Source: Saprospiraceae bacterium UBA6168 (GTDB lineage Bacteria > Bacteroidota > Bacteroidia > Chitinophagales > Saprospiraceae). From it: 19,733 nucleotides of DNA. Shown here piece by piece: positions 7,559-14,649 of this stretch; within the stretch, counting starts at the first letter, position 1, and each line of letters starts with the position of its first letter. The notes below the pieces were generated by a model. That model did no database searches and was not told where the DNA came from. It was given only the letters and a program-made list of their open reading frames with translations. The translations under genes were made by a program, and so were the position numbers. Where the stretch lies: positions 1 through 19,733 of the forward strand of contig DIUC01000046.1 in the NCBI GenBank assembly GCA_002435785.1, written 5' to 3'.

Positions 7559-8525
7559 GCTTCGCCAACGTGTTGATTTGAAAAGAGGCCATGATGCCGA
7601 GGTGGCGACCCTGCTGGTCGCTGAAATTAACAAAGTCGGCACAGCCCAACTTAGAAGAGTGGAAAATATGGTCAACTGGCACGTCCCAGAACGAGCGCTG
7701 CCTGTCCAAGAAGCCCGAACGGCTTTCGAGCAGTCCAGTACTGTCCATGAAGGACTGCAATTCCTTGGACCAGGAAACGGCGTTAAAGTCGCCCATTACC
7801 ACCAATGGCATGTCCATTCGGCTAATCTGGGCGGTCAGGGTCTCCAATTGTCCCCGGAGTCTGCGAAAGGAATATTCGTTAAGCGCCGGCTCTGTATGCA
7901 CGCTGATTAGGCAAATGTCTGTGTCTTCTTTTCGAAAGCAGACCCGCAAGCTCGGGATTTCTTGGTAATAGAAAGTGTCCACACTGCTTATTGGGAAACG
8001 GGAAAAAATGGACATTCCGAAGATGCCAATATCCACCATCGTGTGGTGGTAGGGATACGCATGGGACAATGAATCTTCGAGCCATAGCGCCCAGTCGGGG
8101 GTCACTTCATGGATGGAAAGGAAGTCAGCTCCCGATGCCCGCAAGGCTTTGGTCAGGTCTTCTGGTGATGAGCTGTTGGAGGTATTGAACTGAGCGGCGT
8201 TCAGGCGCAACTTTTCCTCGATGGGTTGATACTTCCTCAGCACAGTGTTGCGCCAGCGCTCGATGGAGTTGTTTTTGATGGAAAATTTCAGGAAAAAACT
8301 GATAAGCAGACAGCCACCAAAACAGATGAACGTGAGCCGGGGTTGTTTGAAAAAAAGGAAACCCAAGCCAGCAAAGAGGTAGAACAACATGACTTGTACG
8401 GCATAGTTCACGGCCCACGAAAAGGGAGAAACTACATGCGGATAAATGCAAACAAACACGCCAAAGGCCACCAGCGTAGCTACTGTTAAATGTGTAAATT
8501 GATTGGACAAGACTTTTTGAACCAT
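7536..8525 (-). CDS. Membrane-anchored endonuclease/exonuclease/phosphatase family protein
   Basis: 329 residues from the ATG at 8525. Three membrane segments (about 12-29, 39-59, 63-80) are followed by an EEP-fold domain from about 108 to the end. Likely catalytic residues are Asn114, Glu140 (SIHE), His210 (SVHTE), Asp246 and Asn248 (GDFNA), Asp285-His286 (VDHIF) and His308. EEP enzymes cleave phosphodiesters in nucleic acids, phosphoinositides or lipids. This anchored form, common in Bacteroidota, has no agreed substrate, and the overlap with a lipid kinase makes a lipid or envelope role possible but unproven. An ATG at 8627 is in frame, but a promoter at 8571-8599 lies between the two, so 8525 is preferred. 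Confidence 0.87.
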   Translation of the reverse strand: MVQKVLSNQFTHLTVATLVAFGVFVCIYPHVVSPFSWAVNYAVQVMLFYLFAGLGFLFFKQPRLTFICFGGCLLISFFLKFSIKNNSIERWRNTVLRKYQPIEEKLRLNAAQFNTSNSSSPEDLTKALRASGADFLSIHEVTPDWALWLEDSLSHAYPYHHTMVDIGIFGMSIFSRFPISSVDTFYYQEIPSLRVCFRKEDTDICLISVHTEPALNEYSFRRLRGQLETLTAQISRMDMPLVVMGDFNAVSWSKELQSFMDSTGLLESRSGFLDRQRSFWDVPVDHIFHSSKLGCADFVNFSDQQGRHLGIMASFQINTLAKHVKKTAQ

Positions 8526-8537
8526 GGTGGGGCAAAC

Positions 8538-8604
8538 TAAACAATTGCCGGTATTTAAAAAATCATTGTGCGAAGGTACAAAGCATTTTTTGTAAACAAT
8601 TGCC
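8538..8604. repeat. Two direct copies of TAAACAATTGCC at a promoter
   Basis: TAAACAATTGCC occurs at 8538-8549 and 8593-8604, a centre-to-centre distance of 55 bases. The right copy contains the -33 TTG of the minus-strand promoter, and the left copy sits 13 bases upstream of the ATG at 8525. Each has a CAATTG dyad core. The layout fits paired operator sites. Confidence 0.4.
8571..8599 (-). promoter_or_regulatory. Promoter of the EEP/DgkA pair (TTG-N18-TACCTTCG)
   Basis: On the minus strand, TTG (8599-8597), 18 bases, then TACCTTCG (8578-8571), one base from the TAnnTTTG consensus. The predicted leader of about 40 bases supports the ATG at 8525. Confidence 0.6.
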
Positions 8605-8711
8605 CTACGTCCTGCTGCTTGGCACATTTTCGTTCAAAATTTATCGCTTGGGCAAAGGGGGGTATCTTACAAATAGTGATAAAAACTCTTCCAGGAGCCT
8701 CCACACCCAAC

Positions 8712-8719
8712 TATCTTTG
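8712..8719 (+). promoter_or_regulatory. Bacteroidota -7 box (TATCTTTG) of the ALDH gene
   Basis: TATCTTTG, followed by CG, is an exact -7 consensus. It lies 65 bases before the ATG at 8785; the -33 region (about 8688-8692) is weak. Confidence 0.65.
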
Positions 8720-8784
8720 CGCCCCAATTCAAAACCCAACTCCCAAATTCCCGTACACCTAACCGAATTTTCAAAACTCAATTC

Positions 8785-10311
8785 ATGGCAAAAGACTTTT
8801 TAGCAAAACTCCACCTTCAAGAAAACAACCCAGGCACCAGCACCGGCCAAGTGTCTATCGGCAGCAGCGACTACCTCCAATCCCACAGTCCTGTGGACGG
8901 TGCGCTCATCGGCAGCGTGAGCCAGACCACCCGTGAGCAGTACGAAGACGTGCTGCGCAAGGCGCAGGAGGCATTCCTCGTTTGGCGGGAAATACCAGCG
9001 CCCAAGCGGGGCGAAATCGTGCGGCAGTACGGCGAAGCATTGCGCCGCTACAAGGAACCCCTCGGCCAACTCGTTAGCTACGAGATGGGCAAGAGCCTCC
9101 AAGAGGGCCTTGGCGAGGTGCAGGAAATGATTGACATCTGCGATTTTGCCGTCGGCCTCAGCCGCCAACTCTACGGCCTCACCATGCACTCCGAGCGCCC
9201 GCACCACCGCATGTACGAGCAGTGGCACCCGCTTGGCGTGGTCGGCATCATCTCAGCCTTCAATTTCCCCGTGGCTGTTTGGTCATGGAACTCTATTCTG
9301 GCGCTCGTTTGCGGCGACGTTTGCATCTGGAAGCCTTCCGAGAAAACGCCCCTCTGTGGCGTGGCCTGCCAGAACATTTTCCACTCGGTTTTGAAAGAAA
9401 ACAACGTTCCCGAAGGCATCGTCTGCCTCATCAACGGCGACTATAAAGTGGGCGAATGGATGACGCAGGACATCCGTGTGCCGCTCATCTCCGCCACCGG
9501 CAGCACCCGCATGGGCAAGATCGTCGGGCAAACAGTGGCGGGCCGCCTCGGTCGCAGCCTACTGGAGCTCGGCGGCAACAACGCCATCATCGTCACCCCC
9601 AGCGCCGACCTGAACATCGTGCTGACGGGGGCGCTCTTCGGGGCAGTGGGCACGGCAGGGCAGCGCTGCACTACCACCCGCAGGCTCATCGTCCACGAGA
9701 GCATTTTTGACGAAGTGAAAACGAAAATGGCCAAGGCATATACCCAACTCCGCATCGGCGACCCGCTCGACCAGCACAACCACGTCGGTCCGTTGATTGA
9801 CAAGGCGGCGGCGGACGCCTACCTAAGCGCCATCGAACAGTGCAAGCAGCAGGGCGGCCAGTTCCTCGTAGAGGGTGGCGTGCTGGAAGGCCAAGGTTAC
9901 GAGAGTGGCTGCTACGTAAAGCCGTGCATTGCGGAAGCCCGCAACGACATGGCCATCGTGCAGCACGAGACGTTTGCACCGATACTTTACCTCTTGAAAT
10001 ACACGGATTTGGACGAGGCCATTGCCATCCAGAACGGCGTTCCGCAGGGACTTAGCTCCGCAATTATGACCAACGACATGCGGGAGGCCGAGAAGTTTCT
10101 CAGCGTAGCGGGTTCCGATTGTGGCATCGCCAACGTGAACATCGGCACGAGCGGCGCTGAAATCGGCGGGGCATTCGGTGGCGAAAAGGAAACAGGTGGT
10201 GGCAGGGAGTCAGGCTCGGATTCCTGGAAGGCATACATGCGCCGCCAGACGAACACCATTAATTATAGCAAGACCTTGCCGTTGGCACAGGGTATCAAGT
10301 TTGATTTATAG
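8785..10311 (+). CDS. ALDH7-family aldehyde dehydrogenase (aminoadipate-semialdehyde type)
   Basis: 508 residues, with every hallmark of the ALDH7/antiquitin branch, which oxidises alpha-aminoadipate semialdehyde (equivalently piperideine-6-carboxylate) to aminoadipate with NAD+ in lysine catabolism. Visible are EQWHPLGVVGIISAFNFPVA (145-164) with the oxyanion Asn160, KPSEKTPL (183-190), ELGGNN with general base Glu261, and GQRCTTTRRL with nucleophile Cys295. The branch-typical HSERPHHRM (135-143) is also present. It has its own promoter and is followed by a palindromic spacer before adk; no other lysine-degradation gene is in the window. Family is secure, substrate inferred from the branch. 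Confidence 0.9.
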   Translation: MAKDFLAKLHLQENNPGTSTGQVSIGSSDYLQSHSPVDGALIGSVSQTTREQYEDVLRKAQEAFLVWREIPAPKRGEIVRQYGEALRRYKEPLGQLVSYEMGKSLQEGLGEVQEMIDICDFAVGLSRQLYGLTMHSERPHHRMYEQWHPLGVVGIISAFNFPVAVWSWNSILALVCGDVCIWKPSEKTPLCGVACQNIFHSVLKENNVPEGIVCLINGDYKVGEWMTQDIRVPLISATGSTRMGKIVGQTVAGRLGRSLLELGGNNAIIVTPSADLNIVLTGALFGAVGTAGQRCTTTRRLIVHESIFDEVKTKMAKAYTQLRIGDPLDQHNHVGPLIDKAAADAYLSAIEQCKQQGGQFLVEGGVLEGQGYESGCYVKPCIAEARNDMAIVQHETFAPILYLLKYTDLDEAIAIQNGVPQGLSSAIMTNDMREAEKFLSVAGSDCGIANVNIGTSGAEIGGAFGGEKETGGGRESGSDSWKAYMRRQTNTINYSKTLPLAQGIKFDL

Positions 10312-10312
10312 T

Positions 10313-10393
10313 AATTGTTGAATTGTGAAATTGCAGAATTGTTGGGTGGCCGGGTGCCATTCAACAATTTAGCAATTTAGCAATCTAACAATC
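10313..10393. repeat. Palindromic octamer array between ALDH gene and adk
   Basis: The left arm (10313-10344) is four 8-base units of the type AATTGTTG. The right arm (about 10361-10393) repeats CAATTTAG-type octamers, and its reverse complement matches the left arm with a few mismatches. The arms would form a long imperfect hairpin around a GC-rich loop. It begins two bases after the ALDH stop codon and may act as a terminator. Confidence 0.7.
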
Positions 10394-10420
10394 AATCCCG
10401 CCCGTCTGCCCGTATTTTCC

Positions 10421-10428
10421 TATTTTCG
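10421..10428 (+). promoter_or_regulatory. Possible -7 box (TATTTTCG) of adk
   Basis: TATTTTCG fits TAnnTTTG with one mismatch and lies 78 bases before the adk ATG. No -33 element is visible, so this is tentative. Confidence 0.35.
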
Positions 10429-10450
10429 CACCTCATTTTGAAAAAAAGCG

Positions 10451-10500
10451 GGAGATTGGCAACCGACGACCAGTTGCCAATCTCCAGTCACCAATCACCA
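10451..10500 (+). repeat. 13-bp hairpin plus heptamer units in the adk leader
   Basis: GGAGATTGGCAAC (10451-10463) pairs exactly with 10473-10485 across a 9-base loop. From 10471 the right arm continues as 7-base units starting with CCA (CCAGTTG, CCAATCT, CCAGTCA, CCAATCA) up to five bases before the adk ATG. In RNA the hairpin would sit about 20 bases upstream of the start codon. Confidence 0.65.
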
Positions 10501-10505
10501 ACAAA

Positions 10506-11078
10506 ATGCTAAACCTCATACTTTTCGGCCCTCCAGGCTCCGGCAAGGGCACGCAAGCCGCTCTTTTAGTAGAAAAATACCAGTTGCTGCACATCTCCAC
10601 GGGCGACCTTTTTCGCTACGAAATCGGCAATAGCACCGAACTCGGCTTATTGGCTAAGAGTTACATGGACCAAGGCCAACTTGTGCCGGATGCTGTCACC
10701 ATTGGCATGTTGAAGAACAAAGTGGACGCCAATCCCGGCGTGAACGGCATCATCTTCGACGGCTTTCCCCGCACCGTGGCACAGGCCGAAGCACTCGACC
10801 AATTGCTCGACAGCATGGACACCTGCGTCAGCGGATTAGTGGCCCTTGAAGTGAGCGACGAGGAAATCACCGAGCGCATCCTGCTGCGAGGCAGGACCTC
10901 TGGCCGCTCCGACGACAACGACCCCGAAATCATTGGCAAGCGCATCGCCGTTTACAAAAACGAAACAACGCCCGTTTTCGACTACTACGCCCAAACTGGC
11001 AAGTCGCTGAAAATCAATGGCGTAGGCAGCATCGAAGACATATTCGGGCGGCTTTGCGAAGCGATAGATAAACTTTGA
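10506..11078 (+). CDS. adk: Adenylate kinase
   Basis: 190 residues, the short form of this essential cytosolic enzyme (ATP + AMP to 2 ADP). The P-loop GPPGSGKG is at 8-15, STGDLFR at 31-37 begins the AMP-binding part, and the DGFPRT strand is at 85-90. The LID is short (LRGRTSGRSDDNDPE) without the four-cysteine zinc site of long adenylate kinases. It lies between two palindromic spacers and upstream of obg, a neighbour order I regard as common in Bacteroidota. Confidence 0.96.
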   Translation: MLNLILFGPPGSGKGTQAALLVEKYQLLHISTGDLFRYEIGNSTELGLLAKSYMDQGQLVPDAVTIGMLKNKVDANPGVNGIIFDGFPRTVAQAEALDQLLDSMDTCVSGLVALEVSDEEITERILLRGRTSGRSDDNDPEIIGKRIAVYKNETTPVFDYYAQTGKSLKINGVGSIEDIFGRLCEAIDKL

Positions 11079-11164
11079 AATGTCATTGAGTCATTGGTCA
11101 TTAGGTCATTGGGGGACACCCTAGCAACCCAATGACCAATGACTCAATGACCAATGACATTTTG
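11078..11164. repeat. Palindromic GTCATTG array filling the adk-obg spacer
   Basis: The entire spacer is a palindrome. The left arm (11078-11115) is made of 7-8 base units GTCATTG or GTCATTA, and the right arm (about 11127-11164) of the complementary CAATGAC units, with few mismatches. The array begins in the adk stop codon and ends one base before the obg ATG, so both gene ends touch it. Confidence 0.8.
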
Positions 11165-11165
11165 A

Positions 11166-12197
11166 ATGGCCGAACAGAACTTTGTTGACTACGTGAAAAT
11201 CTGCTGCCGCTCCGGAAAGGGTGGGGCAGGTAGTGCCCATTTCCTCCGTGACCGCTTCAACTCCCGTGGCGGCCCCGATGGTGGCGATGGTGGACGTGGC
11301 GGCCATATCATCCTAAAGGGCAACCGAAACACTTGGACCTTGCTGCACCTAAAGTACCGCAAGCACGTCATCGCTGGCGACGGCAAACCCGGTGGCGGGA
11401 GCACCTCCACAGGGGGCTATGGGCAGGACGTCATCCTCGATGTACCGCTCGGAACGGTGGCCAAGGACGCCGAGACGGGTGAAGTCCACTTCGAAATCAC
11501 GGAGCACGACCAGAAGATAATCCTGACCTACGGCGGCAGGGGCGGCCTCGGCAACGAGCATTTTAAGACCTCCACCAACCAAGCGCCCGAGTACGCACAG
11601 CCCGGCGAACCGGGAAGGGAGGAATGGAAGATTTTGGAACTAAAGGTGCTGGCCGACGTGGGCCTCGTGGGCTTCCCGAATGCTGGCAAGTCAACGCTGG
11701 TGTCGGCCTTGTCGGCTGCGAAGCCAGAGATTGCTGATTACCCCTTCACAACGCTGGTTCCACACCTTGGCATGGTGAGCTACCACGATCATCAGTCGTT
11801 CGTCATTGCCGATATTCCGGGCATCATCGAGGGGGCGCACACTGGTCGAGGGCTTGGCCTGCGCTTCCTTCGGCATATCGAACGCAACTCCACGCTGCTG
11901 TTCATGGTGCCCTGCGGCACGGAGGACATCCGCAAGGAATACCGCATTTTGCTCAACGAAATCAAGCAGTTCAATCCAGAGCTGTTGGACAAACCACGGG
12001 TACTTGCCATCACCAAATGTGACCTGATTGACGCCGAAATCATCGAGATGCTGCGTGAGGAGTCAGTGCCAAAAGGGCTTCCCGTTGTATTCATTTCCGC
12101 TGTGGCGGAACAAGGGCTTGACGAGCTAAAGGATGTGCTGTGGAAGTCCATGAATGAGCCGGACAGCCGTTTTTTCTATGCGGACGAAGAGGAGTGA
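11166..12197 (+). CDS. obg: Ribosome-assembly GTPase Obg (CgtA)
   Basis: 343 residues. The glycine-rich Obg fold occupies about 1-163 (GGPDGGDGGRGG at 35-46; GGRGGLGNEHF at 123-133). The G domain follows: G1 GFPNAGKS (169-176), G2 Thr in YPFTT (192-196), G3 DIPG (216-219), G4 TKCD and G5 SAVAEQG. G4 has Thr in place of the more usual Asn, a tolerated variant. There is no long charged C-terminal extension. Obg binds the large ribosomal subunit and links GTP and ppGpp levels to ribosome maturation. It follows adk after a wholly palindromic spacer and is closed by an intrinsic terminator. Confidence 0.96.
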   Translation: MAEQNFVDYVKICCRSGKGGAGSAHFLRDRFNSRGGPDGGDGGRGGHIILKGNRNTWTLLHLKYRKHVIAGDGKPGGGSTSTGGYGQDVILDVPLGTVAKDAETGEVHFEITEHDQKIILTYGGRGGLGNEHFKTSTNQAPEYAQPGEPGREEWKILELKVLADVGLVGFPNAGKSTLVSALSAAKPEIADYPFTTLVPHLGMVSYHDHQSFVIADIPGIIEGAHTGRGLGLRFLRHIERNSTLLFMVPCGTEDIRKEYRILLNEIKQFNPELLDKPRVLAITKCDLIDAEIIEMLREESVPKGLPVVFISAVAEQGLDELKDVLWKSMNEPDSRFFYADEEE

Positions 12198-12221
12198 GCC
12201 GTAACGGATTGGTGAAAACTG

Positions 12222-12265
12222 AAAATGGAGAATGGGGCTGAGTGCTTCGTTCTCCATTTTTTTTT
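12222..12265 (+). terminator. Intrinsic terminator of obg
   Basis: AAAATGGAGAA (12222-12232) pairs perfectly with TTCTCCATTTT (12250-12260), and nine T residues run from 12257 to 12265. It lies 25 bases past the obg stop and is a textbook plus-strand terminator. Confidence 0.9.
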
Positions 12266-12285
12266 GCCGCTTGGCAAAAAAAAAA
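12257..12285. other. Hairpin joining two opposed terminators
   Basis: The T-run of the obg terminator plus GCC (12257-12268) is complementary to GGC plus the A-run (12273-12284), with loop GCTT. This 12-bp stem competes with the hairpins on either side. Together the three make a compact two-way transcription barrier. Confidence 0.6.
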
Positions 12286-12308
12286 CCGGCACGTTTAGTA
12301 CGTGCCGG
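12276..12308 (-). terminator. Intrinsic terminator for a minus-strand transcript
   Basis: CCGGCACGT (12286-12294) pairs with ACGTGCCGG (12300-12308) around a 5-base loop. Read on the minus strand, ten T residues follow directly (12285-12276). It is oriented to stop transcription coming from the right, yet the nearest intact minus-strand gene ends 720 bases away. Confidence 0.85.
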
Positions 12309-12717
12309 AGTGTCGCCAATAGTGTGAGGGACATGGGAAAATAATAGTGTATAGGTGCCCATTCAGCGGGCCTAAAAAAAGTGGGAAAAAACGTTGGAAA
12401 TTCATCCCCGAAATCCCGTCAGCGCCGCAACCCGTGTGTGAGGCCACAGCGCATAGGGAATTTTCTTCAAGCCCGGTGGGCAGCTTGTAGGGTGTTGAAT
12501 CACAATGCAATTAATAGTTCTCAGTTTTGGGAAACTGTGATAAATGTTCGGGGAAATATAAGGATGGGTTTGTTCAAATGGTAGTAAGGTACCTGTGGAT
12601 ACTACCATATTAGTCATTTAAAAAAGATGTCCAAATGTAGGCGCATTTGTGGGACACGAAGAAGAACAAATGGATTTTTTTCACAATTTTTTTTCCACAT
12701 CCGGTTTGAAGGCATTT
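12309..12717. other. Intergenic stretch without a recognised gene
   Basis: About 400 bases with no ORF of recognisable family. It holds a 9-bp inverted repeat (12578-12586 and 12600-12608), a minus-strand TACATTTG -7-like box at 12639-12632, and an imperfect dyad over that box (about 12628-12656). Starting at the box and ending at the minus-strand terminator, a transcript would be about 340 bases. I looked for tmRNA, RNase P RNA, SRP RNA and 6S RNA signatures and found none I could defend. Confidence 0.4.
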
Positions 12718-12932
12718 CTAAAGCACTTCATTCAACCGATTAAGCAAAATACTTGCTGCCTGTTCCAAGGTATTTCAAAAGCAAAAATACCTTCTGGGTG
12801 TCCCCGCATAACGAAGATTTTTTGCTGGCGCAAACCGCTGTTTCTCAATAAGTTGACGATAGAACTTGCCATTTCTGGCGAGCCATAGGCAGCATCCTCA
12901 TCGGTGGTGGGCACTTGGTCCAGCAGGTGTCG
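12718..12932 (-). pseudogene. Truncated, frameshifted class II aldolase/adducin-family remnant
   Basis: Reading leftward from about 12932, the frame gives HLLDQVPTTDEDAAYGSPEM and then KIFVMRGHPEGIFAF, which I recognise as the C-terminal third of class II aldolase/adducin-family proteins. At 12775/12776 one base is missing. Restoring one G continues the protein in the next frame as FGNTLEQAASILLNRLNEVL and a stop at 12718-12720, the expected C-terminus. Without the correction the frame runs on with unrelated residues to a TGA at about 12732. The N-terminal two thirds of the family are absent upstream, where a TTGAC-type repeat begins instead. So the gene is both truncated and frameshifted. 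Intact relatives are metal-dependent sugar-phosphate aldolases or related enzymes. Confidence 0.72.
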
Positions 12933-12951
12933 AGAAGGGGCATTTTTTTGA

Positions 12952-12992
12952 TTGACAAGGTTGACCTGGGTTGACAGAAGGTTGATGGGTTG
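12952..12992 (+). repeat. Degenerate TTGAC tandem repeat
   Basis: Four successive units of 8-11 bases begin TTGAC or TTGAT and end in GG (starts at 12952, 12961, 12971, 12982), with a trailing TTG. It lies where the 5' part of the aldolase remnant should be and resembles one arm of the unit arrays in other spacers of this window. Confidence 0.5.
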
Positions 12993-13027
12993 CAATACAA
13001 AGCCTCACCACCTACTGGAATTCCTTC

Positions 13028-14500
13028 TCAAAACTTAAAGCCGATTGTCGTCAAAAACTGGCTTCTGGTGATGGTCTGCGATACCAATTGCCCGGGACCA
13101 TTGTTGTAAACGTATGGGGAATACTGGCCTTCGGAAAGTTGGCGCCTGTATGCCACGTCCATGAAAAAGCTCTCAGACCACCAGGCCCCTGCCCCAAGGC
13201 TGAGCGTGCCTATTGGCTCAAAACCCTCGGAATATGGGGACTGCATGATGGAGTAGCCACCCCTGAACCTGAACTTGTCCAAAGCGTACTCGCCACCCAG
13301 CCGGATGTTCAACGCTGAATTTAACTTGTCTTCAATTTGCTGGTTCAGTTCCTGCTCATAAGCTTGGTCGGCACTATTGGCGGCATTGTTGAAATTGAAT
13401 TTTGCTTTTGAATAGTCCAAATACTCAACCTCGGCCACCAAAAAGCCGCTTTTTCCGAATACCAGCCCGGCGCTGCCGATAACCCGCCACGGCGTCCGCA
13501 ACCGGTACTCAAACTTGCCTTCAGGGGAAGCCTCAGCATTGGAATAGGTGACGCCCCCCAGGGCAAAGCTGTAATCCAAGGTGGACGAAAAAGTATCATC
13601 CATGCCAAGGCCAGTGGGGGTGTGTACGGCTGCCCCAACCCGTAGCATTTGGCTGAGGCGAAGTATCATGCCTACTTTCAAGTTGATGCCCGCCGCCGAT
13701 GTTTTCAATTTTTCAGTGTAAGTGAGTTCGTTGAAGACCGGGTTCGTGTTTGCCCTATCAGCCTCAACATAGGTTTTTGTCTCCTCGAACCTGACGAACG
13801 GGACGCCGACCGTTGCACCAATCATCAACCGGTCCCTGTAATTGCCAGCGTAAGATATCACCAGTTCGTTGTAGGCTCCTTTCCGGCGGATGTTCTGTGA
13901 CCGCCAAGTGGGTTCGTTGGGCAGAAAGTCACTGGCGTAAAGGGTGTTGTTGTTTTCATCGGGGTTGTAGATGGCCTCCGCATCGTATGCCAGTCCTTCC
14001 TCGAAGCCGAGGTTGCCGGGCGAGTTGCCCTGCGCAAAGTCCAGCCAACGGTCAGTGATGGACCCACCCGATGTCCCCTCGTAATAGGCTCTTTGGTGAA
14101 AACTGCCAAGCCTGTTGATGCCAAAGCCAAAAGCGGTGTTCGTCCAATTGGTGCTAAGAGGGCGAGATGGGAAAATAAGGCCAATATTGTTGAAATTGAA
14201 GTTCACCTTGTTATCGGAGAAAGCGTCGTTCTCCCCTTCCAATTGGCTTTCCGCACCGGTGTTCGAAAAGGTTGGGGTAAAAGTGAACTCCGACCGCCGA
14301 ACCGTGGCCAAGCCAGCCGGGTTGGTGCTCAATACCGAGAAATCAGCGCCCAGCGCACCGATACCGCCTCCTATGCCTGCTGCACGGGCGGTTCCGCCAA
14401 CTTCCAGCAGCGAGTACCTGACGGCATCTTCCACGGTTTGGCTTTTCATCAAGGATGGAGTGAGGATTAGGGTAAACAAGGAAAAAAGTAAGTATCTCAT
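13028..14500 (-). CDS. FadL/OmpP1-like outer-membrane transport protein
   Basis: 490 residues with an N-terminal signal (MRYLLFSLFTLILTPSLMKS, cleavage before Gln21). A family-typical start follows: VEDAVRYSLLEVGGTARAAG, GALGADFSVLSTNPAGLA and SEFTFTPTFS. The remainder is beta-rich and ends with Phe (TTIGFKF), the usual barrel signal. This is the OmpP1/FadL/TodX group, often called hemin receptor in Bacteroidota without direct evidence. Relatives move hydrophobic compounds across the outer membrane; the cargo here is unknown. It lies downstream of the low-complexity gene but behind that gene's terminator. I see no clear promoter in the roughly 75 bases between, so its transcription is unexplained. 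Confidence 0.85.
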   Translation of the reverse strand: MRYLLFSLFTLILTPSLMKSQTVEDAVRYSLLEVGGTARAAGIGGGIGALGADFSVLSTNPAGLATVRRSEFTFTPTFSNTGAESQLEGENDAFSDNKVNFNFNNIGLIFPSRPLSTNWTNTAFGFGINRLGSFHQRAYYEGTSGGSITDRWLDFAQGNSPGNLGFEEGLAYDAEAIYNPDENNNTLYASDFLPNEPTWRSQNIRRKGAYNELVISYAGNYRDRLMIGATVGVPFVRFEETKTYVEADRANTNPVFNELTYTEKLKTSAAGINLKVGMILRLSQMLRVGAAVHTPTGLGMDDTFSSTLDYSFALGGVTYSNAEASPEGKFEYRLRTPWRVIGSAGLVFGKSGFLVAEVEYLDYSKAKFNFNNAANSADQAYEQELNQQIEDKLNSALNIRLGGEYALDKFRFRGGYSIMQSPYSEGFEPIGTLSLGAGAWWSESFFMDVAYRRQLSEGQYSPYVYNNGPGQLVSQTITRSQFLTTIGFKF

Positions 14501-14572
14501 GGTTGTAATTTTTTCAGGTTTTGGGTTTGAAAGAAATTGGGTGAATGAGGTGTGTCAAAAATGGGAAACAAA

Positions 14573-14606
14573 AAAGTGGGTGGAAGTTCTGACATCCACC
14601 CACTTT
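14573..14606 (-). terminator. Intrinsic terminator of the low-complexity protein gene
   Basis: AAAGTGGGTGGA (14573-14584) pairs exactly with 14595-14606 over a 10-base loop. On the minus strand a run of six T follows. It lies 43 bases past the stop of the gene ending at 14650. Confidence 0.85.
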
Positions 14607-14649
14607 ATTAGATAAAGAGCTTGCATTAGGCAAAAGCTCGGCGGGCGAT

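Noticed and set aside
12402..12617. Small minus-strand ORF of 71 codons
   Set aside because: No family features; it crosses a 9-bp inverted repeat and probably reflects chance openness.
12286..12640. tmRNA, RNase P RNA, SRP RNA or 6S RNA on the minus strand
   Set aside because: The length would suit some of these, but I found neither their conserved sequence blocks nor a matching overall fold.
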